NCBI GenBank assembly: GCA_018287875.1
Contig: JAGVVL010000022.1
Coordinates: forward strand, 3,410,001-3,474,000
Source: Nigrospora sphaerica
Taxonomy: Eukaryota > Ascomycota > Sordariomycetes > Amphisphaeriales > Apiosporaceae
Direction: 5' to 3'
DNA length: 64,000 nt
Shown here: in pieces, positions 41,880-53,726 of the stretch
How the letters are laid out: each line of letters opens with the position of its first letter
Position numbering within the stretch: position 1 is the first letter of the stretch
Made by a program: the position numbers and the translations under genes
The notes under the pieces: generated by a model
What the model was told of the DNA's origin: nothing
The model's input: only the letters and a program-made list of their open reading frames with translations
The model's database searches: none

Positions 41880-44800
41880 CTTGACGGTGTTGTTTGGTGA
41901 GGAAAAGCTCGACGTGGTTGGCAGTGCAAAACACAAGGCGAGGTCAACGAAGGTACTGTTTGGAGTGAAGCGAGTGTGCTGGATGTGAGAAAGGCTCAGG
42001 TCATTTTCTGGGAGGGCGAGAGCCGCGACTTTTATGGACGCGAGAGCTCCCCGGCCGGCTCCCGACGCCCCTACACATGCTCATTTACTCAGGACTTGCT
42101 GAATCCCTCCACATTTGGAGGTGTACGATCACGCAGCCAATACTTGCCCACAGGTGCAAAGGCGCTACGCGCGACCCATGGGGGAGGCCGTCCAAGCACC
42201 GCCCTTCCAGCCAGTAAGGAAGGACAGGTACCTCGAGGGCACTACCAATGACGCAGCGGGCGAAGCAGGGGTGAGCGAGGGCTGGCCACTCTTGTTTGGC
42301 CATTATAGTAAATATCCACGCCGCTAGGACGCCGAGCCTTGCCCACCTCCTGGTCCGACCCACGAGTGGGTTACATCGCCGACGTGCGGCCGGGCCTGCT
42401 TACTGAATACAGCTCGTGAGAATCTGGGGAAGACATGGTCCTGTGGGCCAGGGTGTTGATCCTCGCCGGCGGAACACTTACTACTATGTATAAGGGACGC
42501 GTTATTGTCCTGGATCCAGGCGACCGAGTTTGACCAGTCCTCTACGGTGAGTTGGTACAGCCCTTGGGTGATGCTGTCGACGTACACTCGCCGGGAGAGA
42601 CGGTTGGGCACCCCAGGGGTCTGTCCCACGGCCTCGAGGCGGACCATTACCGATGTCAAGACTACCTAGGTACTCGTCTCCATTATAGGCACGGACCTGC
42701 TTTGTCAGGTGCGTCCAGCACCCAACTAGTCAGAATACGCTAGCAGCAAAGAGCCCTAGTTGTGTGTAGCAGAGCGGAAGAGTTGCGTTCGTCACGCTTT
42801 CACTTGTCACTAGCGATTAAGCTCCCGCGCAAGGCCCGCAGACCGCTTGTACCATTTCCCACGCTGTCTGTTGGGCCGAGTCGACGAGTTGTGCCATACT
42901 GCCACGCTCGCCACGGGCTTGTGCTGGCGGCTTGGTCATGTGTGGAAATCGAGACAAGCCAGACCGGGGCCGGGAGGGTTGAACTGCCAAGGAGCTGGGC
43001 ATCCAGGCAACGGATACAGTAGAGCCTACTGGATAGCTCTTCTCGTGTGGAATCGGACAGTTGGGTAGGATACCCACCAACCAACTGCCACCCCCATCCA
43101 TCCCGTCTCTCGTGGAAACGAGGTGGCGAGTCTCGATCGCATGTCGTACAATGTAGGCGCCCGGCGCAGCCTCGACCTTCTCGAAACGGCAACGCCTCCC
43201 GATTCTGGCCACTCGATTGGTGCTCCCCTCGGGGTCTTAATGACGGGGATCTGACGGGGCGAGCTTCCAGTCAAGGACGGCAATTTGTCTACCGCCGGGC
43301 GGCGTCAAGCCAGGATCCATAAGTACTAGCAGGAGACCGACCACGTCGAAATGCCGGCTAGGAAGCCCAACGCCGACGGCAAGGACGGAGGCGTCGATGT
43401 CAGGCAACCAGGAAGCTTGGAACTGGTCGGTACAGGCTCGCCAGCACCCCCCAAGCTGCCAGGGCTGGCTCGGCATGAAGGAGAAGACCCCAACCCTGCA
43501 CGTCTGTTTTCTCCGGGCAGGGGCTACGGGCCAAGAATGGGATGAAATCCGGGGGTGTGGGTTGCAGTGGGCCTCGTTAGTGCAGGGCAGCAGCTTCAGG
43601 CTGGTGGGCGCAGATCTTTTCATCCATCTACTTTAGGTACACCCGACAGTACTGGCGGCGTAGAGTTCAGTTGAGGTATTTCTGTGTGGGTGGAGTCCTC
43701 GTAGCGGGCATTCCATGGCAAATTGCTTTGGATGTACAGTAAGTACGTACATTGCAGAGGGGAAGGGGGGAGTGGAAGCTCAGCCTGACATCCCTTCCGT
43801 GCCCTCATTCAAGCACTTCACATGCATCCACCCGCCCTCGCGGGCGATGGGATGAGACGCCCCGGACGCCATCACCGCGTCTGCCCTGTCGTCCCGTCAG
43901 CCCGACCGTTCTGCCCGCTTCCACAGCCGAGGACCACCTCTTCTTGCTACGCCGCCGAGGAGCAGCTGATCGAGGGGGTGCGGGGCACCTCCGGAAGCCA
44001 GAGGCAACGCCGACGATCGTGGACAGCCCACACCAGTTGCACACTATCCCAGCTGGAAGATCTACCTATGCCTCCTGCGTCTAGCACTCACTGAGCAACA
44101 CATACCACCCGGCCGGGGTCTGCTGTTTTCCTCGCCCTTTGACCAGGCTTCCGCGATAATATCGTCATGTCGTACCATTGCCATTACGCACGGCCCCGCG
44201 TCCTTGTCTCCCTCCCTCCTTCCCTCCCTCTCTCTCTCCCTGGCCCAAGCAGCGGCCGTCGCCTGCCCACCAGCCCGCTTTAACCGGCCAGAGGGTCTGC
44301 AGGCACCCACCGGCGCGATGAGATTGTGTACGGCTTGAACGACCTGACCGCTTCGCGGCGATGTCAAGCCATGGCGGCCGACGGACAGCCAAGCAAGCAA
44401 CTCCTGTAGGGGGTGCCATTGCCCGGAAATCACGGTACCCCCGGCCGCTCACTGCTTCCTCCCTGGCTGCCTGCCCTTAGGGAGTACCGATCGTGCTCTA
44501 GACTGCGGAACTGGAGACCGCCAGATCTCACGCCGGGGTCCTCATTTCCCCCGGATTACCAGGTTACCCTGCTCGCTGTTTCGCAGGAACCCGTGCCCCG
44601 TCGGTCCGCTCCTTGGTATTCTTGGTATTCGTAGACACAGTTGTGTACCTGCGAACCCATGAGCGCCTCTGCTTGGGTGGGTTCCAGTTGTGACGGCTTG
44701 GGAGCGTTGCCACAACAACTTACAACTACAACGAAGCATCGTCAAGGCTTACCTGCATGCACACTAACATCCAGGTGGTTGGTGGCCCATCTGCCTAAAT

Positions 44801-46387
44801 AGGTAGCTGCAGAACAGTGCAGCGCAAACCCACACGCGCCCGTCCGCTCGTTGCGATGCCGTAATAGTAATGCACGCCGGTGGTTTCCCCGAGCCAACAG
44901 TGCTGCGCGTTGCATTTCGCTCATCAGCCGCCACTGGCGAGACAGACTGGATTCGGCCGACGACGCAGGAACGCAACCTTCCCAGGACGAGCAGCACGGA
45001 AGCAGACGCAGCTTAGCATAAGCGAATCACACCACCCGGAAGGACCTCCCACCCCCCTTGCATCTGGCCTATTGCTTGAAATTCACCGCTCGTATTCATG
45101 CGCAGCCGTCGCGAGTCTGGAGCAGTGCTCCGTAGCGGTCGTCCGGCTCGGCTGCCAGCCAAGGTCAATCCATTAGTCGAACGGTCGAGATGTAGACTGG
45201 GCACCTGAAAAGCAAGTATCTATTCTCGGCCAACCTGCTTTCGACAGAGTCCACATTGTGGAAAGGGGGGATCGGGGCCGTACCGTCCGTCTGGCATCTC
45301 GCTGGCGCCCTTTCCAAAGTTGCTATACGAGTCATGACGGCGACTCACGCACGCGGTGCCATGCTCAAGCGCTAATTAATCGACAAGAAGAGCACGATAC
45401 CGCACGTCAGGTGTGCTTACGGAGTACTCTATGACTAGTTGCGAGACGATGGCCTCCTTTCTTCCGTCGTACCGAGTCTCGCCCTGCCTGTCGCCCTGAT
45501 TCCAGCCCCGCCTGAGACACCAACGTCGTCGATCAGCATGAACCTAGCTGCCCGGTTAAGTACCTAGTCAGCTGGCTGAGACCGAGAGAACGTGCCTAGC
45601 GGCAGCTCGTTCTTTTCGGCCGCTGGGTAATCCTCTGGACATGGCTCAGACTCTGTTCCCACCCGGGCTGCCGTTTCCTTTGCCGAAACTTGCCGTGTGT
45701 GTTTGTCACTCACGACGGCAAAACACGGTGCTGGCCGGACTCAAGGTGAGCTGGATGGAGAATGCCTGGGTCACAGGGCTGTCGAGCTTCTCAGCCGCGT
45801 CATATCCGCCTCCGCGCCCTGTTCAGAGCGTTGTTTACCATGTAATTCCCCTGCCTTTTCTTTTTACCATCGTTCGGTTCGCGGATATGGCCAGGTTAGT
45901 GCTGCGGCTTGGCCGCACACCCCGGAAACATGCATGATGGAATCAACATGGCTACTTCGTATGCGCCTGTATCCGACGCCCAATGGGGAAGGAGCCCAAG
46001 AAGAACAAGGTCATACGCAGACGTACTTGCTGAGGTCTGGCCAAGGATCAACATGGGCATACAGCAGTCCCTGGCCTGCAGAATTTGCACTTGCCGAGGT
46101 GGCTGCACATGTGAAAATCGGGGGCCGCCTCGTAGACGTGTGACTACCGGTTACTGGGTCGTCACGGTCGTTTGAAGAAAGGTACATTTCGGCTTGTGTT
46201 TGCATACCGTGAGCACTTACGTATGCTCATCATCGCCGACGAGAAAGCTAATCGTCGCTGTCCCAGGCAAAAGGTACCTACTTCTTTATCTATTGTTCAC
46301 AATGCTGAGTCCGCTACCGTTGTCGGTTCCTTCTTTTGGCAAAGCCATTATCCCCCCCCCCGGTACGCCTGACACCCCAAAACACCT
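41880..46387. other. Intergenic, no gene recognised
   Basis: The longest gene-free stretch in the window (4.5 kb). It includes a pyrimidine microsatellite (TCCC/TC repeats) at about 44210-44240 and many TACCTA/TAGGTA motifs. No domain-bearing reading frame or intron-supported model was found. Confidence 0.45.
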
Positions 46388-49300
46388 TTATTTCTCATGG
46401 TTGCCTCCTCTCGTTCCCATCAGCTTCTCTAGTTCGAGCAGCTCGACGGCGTATTCCGGCTCCCCCTCGAGGGTTTCGCGGATAAAGTCGGCCGCCGCCA
46501 CGGTTGTTGTTGACGAAGCCTCGTCTGCTGTCGATTCTGTCGAGATCTTTACCTCCACGCGCGGGTCGGCCCCCCGCAACAGCAAGGCCTTGATGGCCGC
46601 CACCCACCGCTCGCGGTTCAGCATCAACCGCTGCGACGCGCCCGTCTCCATTAGATGCGCCATGGTCATGTGGCTGCGCTGGAAGAAGCGCCGACCCGTC
46701 TTGAGCGTCTTGAGCCAGATTTTCTCGGTGCTCTGGAGGTCCAGGCTGGCCGCGAAGAGGACATCGAGGAGCCGCGAGTCGGGCATATCGTGGTGAAAGT
46801 CGACAAAGTCGCCGCTCAGCGACATGCACGCGCTGCGCCCCTCGGACTGCGGGCTCACTACGTAGCTGAGGAGCCCCTGCGCTCGGCTGTTCCGCTCCTC
46901 AGTCTCGAGCCGCTGCAGTTTTGCCGTGACATAGCGCAGCAAGTTGGCCTGCACCGCCAGCGCTAGGAAGTCCTTGCGCTTGGGTGGCTTCCCGACCTCC
47001 ATCGGTTCGCAGCTTGACCAATGCTTCTTTTGCAGAGCCGGCAGGCGTTTGGCGTACCACTCCGGGTCCTCGTAGAGCGGCTTGTGTTTGTCGAGCGCCG
47101 AGATCCAAGCCCGCTGCCCGATGACGTCGAGCTCGTCGAGCAAGGCAAAATAGTACGGCAGCTCTTCGTCGGACACGGAACCGTCCAGTCTTTCGGCCAT
47201 GCGCAATGCTTTGGCAATGAGGAACCACGCGTCGGGCCGAAATCTCGGGACAGGCCACGCCAGTACCATGGGCTTTTGGGCTCCGCCAAACGTCTTGATG
47301 TGCCGAACCAGGCCGCTCAACAAGCAAAAGTCCAGGTGTACCTCGCTGACCATGGGCACGCCCAATCGTTCCCAGATATCCCGCCGCGACACCCACTCTT
47401 TAGCCGTCAGGTGCCGAAAGAGTACGCGCTGACCCGTTTCGCTCCAGTTGCTGCTTGAAGGAGCCTCAGCCTCGAGCAGTCGTGCGCATGTGCCGTGAAG
47501 GCGCTGCGTCATGTCCTCCGTTAGCTTCTGGATGGATTGGGAAGTATGCGGCGTGACATCGTCGCCGCGAACCCTGAGCTCGTGGCCCGTTGAATCCAAG
47601 TACCCTTCGTGCGCCAGGGCAAGGGTGATGACAGTAGGCGCCTGCTGCACCCGGAGGGCCAGCCAGAAGAGGTGGTGGGCCGCCTTCCGCTCTTCGGCAC
47701 TCAGCCTCTTCAGCATGTACATGTAGAGGCCGTCCGTACCACCCAACTGCTGGGGCAACGCATCAATGGCTGCCCCCAACGTGCGCAGAGGACTTTCGAC
47801 AAGGACATCGATGGCTATCTTTGCCCAGAGGACGTCCCCGTTACTCTTCTGCGACAAATGCCGGCAGAGCGATTGCATTTGCGGAAGACCCGGCGCTTCT
47901 ACCTGAAGTCTCCCCTGGATATAGTTTGCCACTGCCTCCTCAGTGTGCTCCCGCATCCGGATGCGAGGGAGGTGTGCAAACTCGTGCTCAAACAGAGGCA
48001 ATTCGCGGCCAGTGAAGATAGTCTTGATCATACTCCTATTGGCCAAAGTGAGGAGGAGGTTGGCAATCTCGGCATTGGAGTCGGCGATCCATTTGTTGGT
48101 GCCCCACGACTCGTCGCCGGCGTCCACTGTATACGTGAGGTCGCGGTCTTTGGGGTCGTAGTGGTCCTTGCGGTCGACAATACGGTACTCCTCGATGCCG
48201 TCGAGCAGGATGAAGAGACGCATGTTCTGCGACATGTGGGAGGAGAGCGAAAACCAACCCTGCTGGAGGTTGGTGACGCTGGTGAAGAGCGTCGTTGGCG
48301 GCCACGGCCCGTCAAAAAAGGTCGGGAACGCCACGCGGACGAGCTCCCGCCGCTCCGACAGGATCTGGAACATGGTGCTCCGGAGGAAGCCCTCCGTGCT
48401 TTTTTGTATGCTCCGCCCACTCTCGAAGAAGTACGCGCGGATTATCACCAGCTCGCCATCCCGGGCCCAGCCTTGCTGGAGCTCCTTGCGCAGCGCTTCC
48501 AAATTCGAGGCATATTTCATCAAGGTCGACTTTCCCGATCCTGCCTTGCCACTGACCCACTGTTGCCAAGTCAGTAGGTGCTACTGGGTCGCCAACGATG
48601 CAGAACGGTTGCCGCCAACATCCCAGCGCCGATATGAAGAGCGGAAGGGAGGAGGCAAAGAGAAAGAACGGCACTGACTAGTAGCGAGTCTTCCGAATGC
48701 AGGAAGTCCTTGATGGACGGCAGAAACCAATCGCAGGTTTGGCTATGGGCTGATTGGATGCCAGCCTCCCGTTCCCACATGGAATCGTAATATATGGCGT
48801 CGAGAATTTCTGAGCTGCGGCATCAGTGATTCGCTCGGCGGCTTGACGAGAGTTGCCTAACAAAAACTGACCTTGGCACCGTGGCGACTGTGCGTCCATC
48901 TCTGCCTGGGTAGGGCCCGTTGCCACCTTTTGGAGCGCTTTCACCCAGTCCCGGTAGAACGGGTCGTCGCGGCCACTGAATCTCACAATGTCGGCGTGGT
49001 TGGCTTTGGCGACGTGGGTACGGGCGTTGGCGACCGAATACCCGGCCACGTCTTTGGGTATCATGACCTGGTTTGGGCCCTTTTTGATGTCGAGCCCCTC
49101 GTATTCCGCCGCGACATCCGAGGACACGTAAACGACGGTGGGCAGATCCTCCCTGACGCACGTCACCCGGATGTCCCGCGACACCATCAGCCACGTACTG
49201 TGCAGCTGTTCGAACGCCTCGTCGCTATTTCGCAGGGACCGGATCAGGGGGATCTGGGGTGGCTCAGGCGCGAGCAAGGCGGCGAGGGCGAGACACTCAC

Positions 49301-49952
49301 CTAGGGGCAGGTGGCGGCTTCGCACGTGCGGCGTGCCCCAAAAGGCGCAGCCTATGGTAGTGGGGTAGACGTTGCCGAAGTCGGCCTTGGTCCCGTAGAC
49401 GCGCGACATAGCGGCCAGCACGAGGGCCTCCTTGATGATGAGCCCGCCCAGGCCGTGGCCCTGGAAGAGAATCGGCCGATCGGTGCCGGTGCGCGCCTGG
49501 GTCAGGTCGAGCAGCAGGTTCTCGGCCTGCGTCGAAAAGGTCCCGGACGCGCCGCTGAGGCCGTCGCCCCAGCTCCAGGCCATAATGCGCGCGCGGGGGA
49601 AGTCCCGGCTGAGCAGGTCACGCGGCCAGCAGACATCGCCCCGGGTCCACGCCGTCGCGTTGGATTCGTTGAGGCTCGGGACGAACACGATATCGATGGA
49701 GAGGCGGTCCGCCGGCAAGCCCGGCGACGGCGGCGCTAAGGACGTGGACGACGCCGCCGCCCCGCCCGCCCCCTGCGTGCCGTCGTAGAGGACGACGAGG
49801 TCGCTGTCGCGCCGCCGGCCCCGAAGGTCCGACGGCACGCCGCTCTGCGTGCGCCGCACACGCAGCTTCTCTTCCTGCGCGCCTTTGGAGGGGAAGGGGA
49901 GGGAGGAGGAGGAGGCGCCAAGGCGGGCCAGCCTGTCCTTGAGCTTCTGCAT
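46388..49952 (-). CDS. NLR with degenerate alpha/beta-hydrolase domain and NACHT
   Basis: Three exons on the minus strand, 49952-48872, 48809-48679 and 48559-46388, join in frame to 1127 aa. Residues about 60-330 form an alpha/beta-hydrolase domain of the kind found at the N-terminus of fungal NLRs (IDIVFVPSLN, ILFQGHGLGGLIIKEAL, HADIVRFSGRDDPFY). The nucleophile elbow reads GHGLG where active relatives have GHSLG. The linker EILDAIYYDSMWEREAGIQ is followed by NACHT with Walker A SGKAGSGKST, spanning the exon 2-3 junction region, and Walker B MRLFILLDGIEEYR. The remainder is alpha-helical and resembles the region following NACHT in DUF7791-type proteins. No ankyrin, TPR or WD repeats follow. 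An in-frame GTG at 49985 is upstream, but the ATG at 49952 is preferred. A role in self/non-self recognition is inferred. Confidence 0.85.
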
Positions 49953-52675
49953 GGAAGGCAGAGGGTGGATGGGTGGGTGTATCACGTGGGCCGTTCCGGT
50001 GTCAGTGTTGGTGACAGCGCGCGGTTGAATCCAGCAAGCAACATAGATGCCAGGCGCGGAAGCCCAGACCTGCGGCGCGTCGTGGGTAATTATTCGCCAG
50101 AGAAATCAGCAACACCCCCCCCCCCCGGATCGAGTGTTTGGGATGGGGCGGGCCCATGGCTGGACGGAGCGGACCCCGGGGTCGTATGAAATACGAACCC
50201 AAACCTGTTGTTGCTCCAACCCGGTACTCTGGTTTGTATGCAAGGACACGGCCCTTCGTCGTCGGTCTTCGTCGAAGTGAGGTTTTGCGACGCCCTCCCC
50301 TTGGGTTAGAGGGAAGGGGACGCCCTCCCCTTGGGTTAGAGGGAAGGGGGGCCTCGCCTCGAACGACCGCAGTAGTAAGGCATTGGAGGGATATGTCATA
50401 TTTGGCACACCCCCAATCCAGTGTGTGGCGCTTGGCACGCAGGGGCTGCAGTCTCTGTCGATCTCCCTCGGTTTGTGACTGGTTTTTTTTTTCTTTTTTT
50501 TTTTCCTTCAGTGCCCATCCTCCTCCTCTCGTCTGAGTATGGCGCAGGCAGGAACGGCCTCTCCCCACTCTCATGCGCCACCTCTCTTCAACCTGCGGGC
50601 CGATCACGCGGCGGCCAAATGGGCCTCTCGAAAACCTTGGCTTCGCCCGGCCGATTTCCAAACGCTGTCCACCCTAAGAGGGGGGGTTCGCGGGTCCTTA
50701 GGGATGAAGAGAGGGGTCTCACCACCCACCACCCACCGGCAAAGGCTTGGCTGGGCTGGATCTTTCCTTCGGGGCTGTACGGAAGAGCCGCCGGTGCCAG
50801 AGATTCGCGTTCTGCTTCTCCACTGGAAAGAAGCTGGGGCGACAGAGGGCGCGTTGATTGGGCGTTAGACACAGCGGCCGCGGGAGCGGCAGGGCTCCAT
50901 GAAAATTGAGTCTAGGCGGATGCGAGGGTTTCCGCGTTTGGCATGGGCGCCCGTCCACACCTCCACGGGTACGACCGTGAAATAGGGTGGAGGGGGGCTG
51001 TCCATACCCTTACAGGGGGGGTTATGGAGGTACGTGAGGCGCGTGCTGATCCGGTTGCCGGGGACCTGCCGGGGACCTCCCACCGTTCCATCAGTCGAGT
51101 GCCAGGTCGCCGGCGGTCTCTGAATAGTTTCATGCCGTCCGGAATCACGGTTGGCTCTACTTCGTGATGCGTGAAGTCGTTGGTGAACGGTGTGCTTTTG
51201 TAGTACTTGTGGGGGGGTGCATTGCATAGGGAAGGAAAGACGCGGCGGAAGAGCGAGAGAGAGATTAAGAGAGAGAGGTGGGCTGTTCAGGACGACATCC
51301 GGCTGGGCGCCACGAGATTGGAACGACAGGGACTCCGCAGGTCGATCAGGGCACGTTCCCAAACGTCAAGACTCTCCCAGGTTAAAAAAAAAAAAAAAAG
51401 CCCGGCGATGATATCGAGATGAACGAGCGGTAGTAGTGCCCACAAACATGGCGGGCGATGGCTACACAGTATAGGCCGCACGTAAGCGAAAGCCCATCTC
51501 GCAAACCACGCGCATCCAGAGCATGCGCCCCGGCCCGCAGCCCCTTGCGTGGCCGATGAGTTCTCCGCCCGCGGGCTTGAGGCTGGCTATACGGGGGCGA
51601 CTCGCCAAGATGAGACCTTGGTTGCTTTGAAACAGGGTGGGGCCGCTTCGTAATGTCGGTAAACCACACAAGTCACAAATCAAACTATTATTCATGACCA
51701 AAAGGTGCGCGCGACCGGGTTTAATGTCGTGAAATGGATTGGGTATGCCCTCACTTTCGCTTTGCCGGTAAGAGTAGGCGTGGGATGGTGCGCTGTGGGA
51801 CCTGTCAGTTTGGGGTCGTCAAGGAGGGAAAAGGGTTCATTGAAGCGGCGTTGCAACGCGGAATGACGGTCGCCGAATTCATTATATCGAGATGCCCGTG
51901 CCCCGTGCCCAAGCCGAGGTCTCCGACGCCCCACAGGCACAACCACTTCGGCCCACCAAGCACATGCCATATCCCGCCTCGGCCTCCCATCCGGGCTGCC
52001 GACGGTCCCGCGAGTGTGACCGTGACCTTCGATTCTGGCACTTCGGCGTCGTTGCGCGCCCGGGGTGCGGCGCCAGAGCGGTGTCGAAACGCCGTCATCC
52101 GGGTGTGCGGGGGGGTTTCATTGAAGATCGCGGCGCCACCCGCCGGTGGCGCTGATCCAGACGGCCTCCCGTCCCTCTCGCGCATGGGAACACGCGCGCC
52201 AGCGCTTCATTACGGGGCCGTTGATCAAGGCCTTAGATGGGATAGGTGCGGGGTCCGGAAGCGCCAGGGCAAGGGGTGACTCGTTCGACGTCGAGATTGA
52301 ACGATACCCGGAATGAAAGATGGAGCGTCCGAAGACGCAGTGCACGACGCCGGACACAGGCGTCGTGAAAGGGGGCCCGGGCGGTGACGAGGTGCAGGGA
52401 CGGTAACAGGGGGCATATGCCGGAGGAACCGCTCAAACGTGACGACGGGGAATATTATGTCTATTCTTTACTGCCCGGAGACCCGAGGCAAATGTGGATT
52501 TGGAGAGGGGGGGTAAAGTCACGCGTACACCGACAAGTCAGGATTGTACGGCTGTCATGGCGTCCCAAGGAGGGAAGTCATGGCCTTAGGCCTGGTGGCA
52601 CGCTCTCATGCGCCTCCCTGGTGAACCGACGCAGAACCAAAGATATCTTACCACCTCTTCGGTAGACCACCATCT
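49953..52675. other. Intergenic, no gene recognised
   Basis: Contains C-rich and A-rich homopolymer runs (about 50116-50126 and 51381-51396), a 30-bp tandem duplication at 50289-50348 and no recognisable coding region on either strand. Confidence 0.45.
50289..50348. repeat. Perfect 30-bp tandem duplication
   Basis: Two adjacent identical 30-bp units starting GACGCCCTCCCCTTGGGTTA, at 50289 and 50319. It lies in non-coding DNA. Confidence 0.9.
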
Positions 52676-53726
52676 TCACAGCGGGGAATATAGCTCATTG
52701 ATCCAGCCCGACACCTTTTCGGCAACCGTCTCGCTGTGATCTGTCGCCGCATGTTAGCTACAGGACCGGTCGTTGTGCCGTCGCCGGGTACTTACGTATG
52801 CAAAAGGCGTGAGGCAGGCTCCCCTCGTCCACCTGGACCCGGGTGGCCTCGGGCCGCTGCTGGCGGCGGGCAATGAAGGCGTCGCGCACGTGGTCGGCGA
52901 CCCAGTGGTCCTCACGGCCAAAGAGGAAGAGGAAGCGCGGCGCGGGTTTGTCGTGGGCCTGGGCCTCGTCCGCGACGGCCCACAGCCGCTCGTCCCACAC
53001 GTCCTCGTTGATGACCTGCATCTCGTCCATGCCCAGGTGCAGCGCCTGCCAGACGCCGTCGCGGCTCTTGAGGAACCGCGTCGTCACGGCCGCCGCGTGC
53101 GCCGGGAACCCCATGAGCGTGTTGACGATCCAGTACACGGCCGGCTGCGGCAACAGGCTTAGGAAACCCGCCGCGAGGCGGTGCGCGTTGGCGCCCAGGA
53201 CCGGCGTCCGCCGCAGCAGGTCCAGCTTGACGCCGCTGTTGGACTGTTTAATGTGCTCGATGGTGGGAAACAGCAGGATGCCCGTTTTGAGATTCACGTG
53301 GGGCGCCAGGTCCGGGTCGCGCAGGAGGCGGTGGAACATGGAGAGGGTCAGATAGGAGCCAACCGAGTGCGCCATGACGACAATCTCGTCGTACGGCTTG
53401 CCTTTCCGAGGCCCATCGGCAACCTTAATGTGGTAGAGCGCCTTGAGCAGGTGGTTGATCTGGTCCTCGACGTTGCGAGGGGGGTTCTGGCTGTCGAAGG
53501 GCACATGGTCGTTGTCGTCAAACCCCTGAAGGTCCTGGCCGTAGATGTGGAAGCGAGCGGACTGGACGGCCGGAGAAGAACTCAGGCAGTCCCTAAGAGT
53601 GGTCAAGAACGGCTCGTAGTAATCGATGAGGCCCGGATTCCCGGAAATCATAAAGAGCAAGACATCGCGGCGGTTCGCCGGGCCAGCCTCTTGACCGGGG
53701 GGAAAGGAGAGTGAGCGCACGGTCAT
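52676..53726 (-). CDS. Lipid-droplet-associated serine hydrolase (LDAH family)
   Basis: Two exons on the minus strand, 53726-52796 and 52740-52676 (55-nt intron, GCTAAC branch site), encode 331 aa. Key motifs are SGNPGLIDYYEPFL near residue 33, which is the family's oxyanion-loop signature. The nucleophile elbow VMAHSVGSYL lies near 125, FLFGREDHWVADHVRDAF near 275, and the catalytic histidine in LPHAFCIHHSE near 310 comes partly from exon 2. Without splicing the protein would end in the nonsense tail RKYPATAQRPVL. The spliced end VAEKVSGWINELYSPL fits the family. Members associate with lipid droplets and influence sterol ester or triglyceride turnover, although the direct substrate is unsettled. 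The N-terminus could be longer if an upstream exon exists. Confidence 0.88.

Noticed and set aside
50298..50350. Telomere-like TTGGGTTAGAGGG
   Set aside because: Only two degenerate occurrences inside a 30-bp duplication, with no TTAGGG array.
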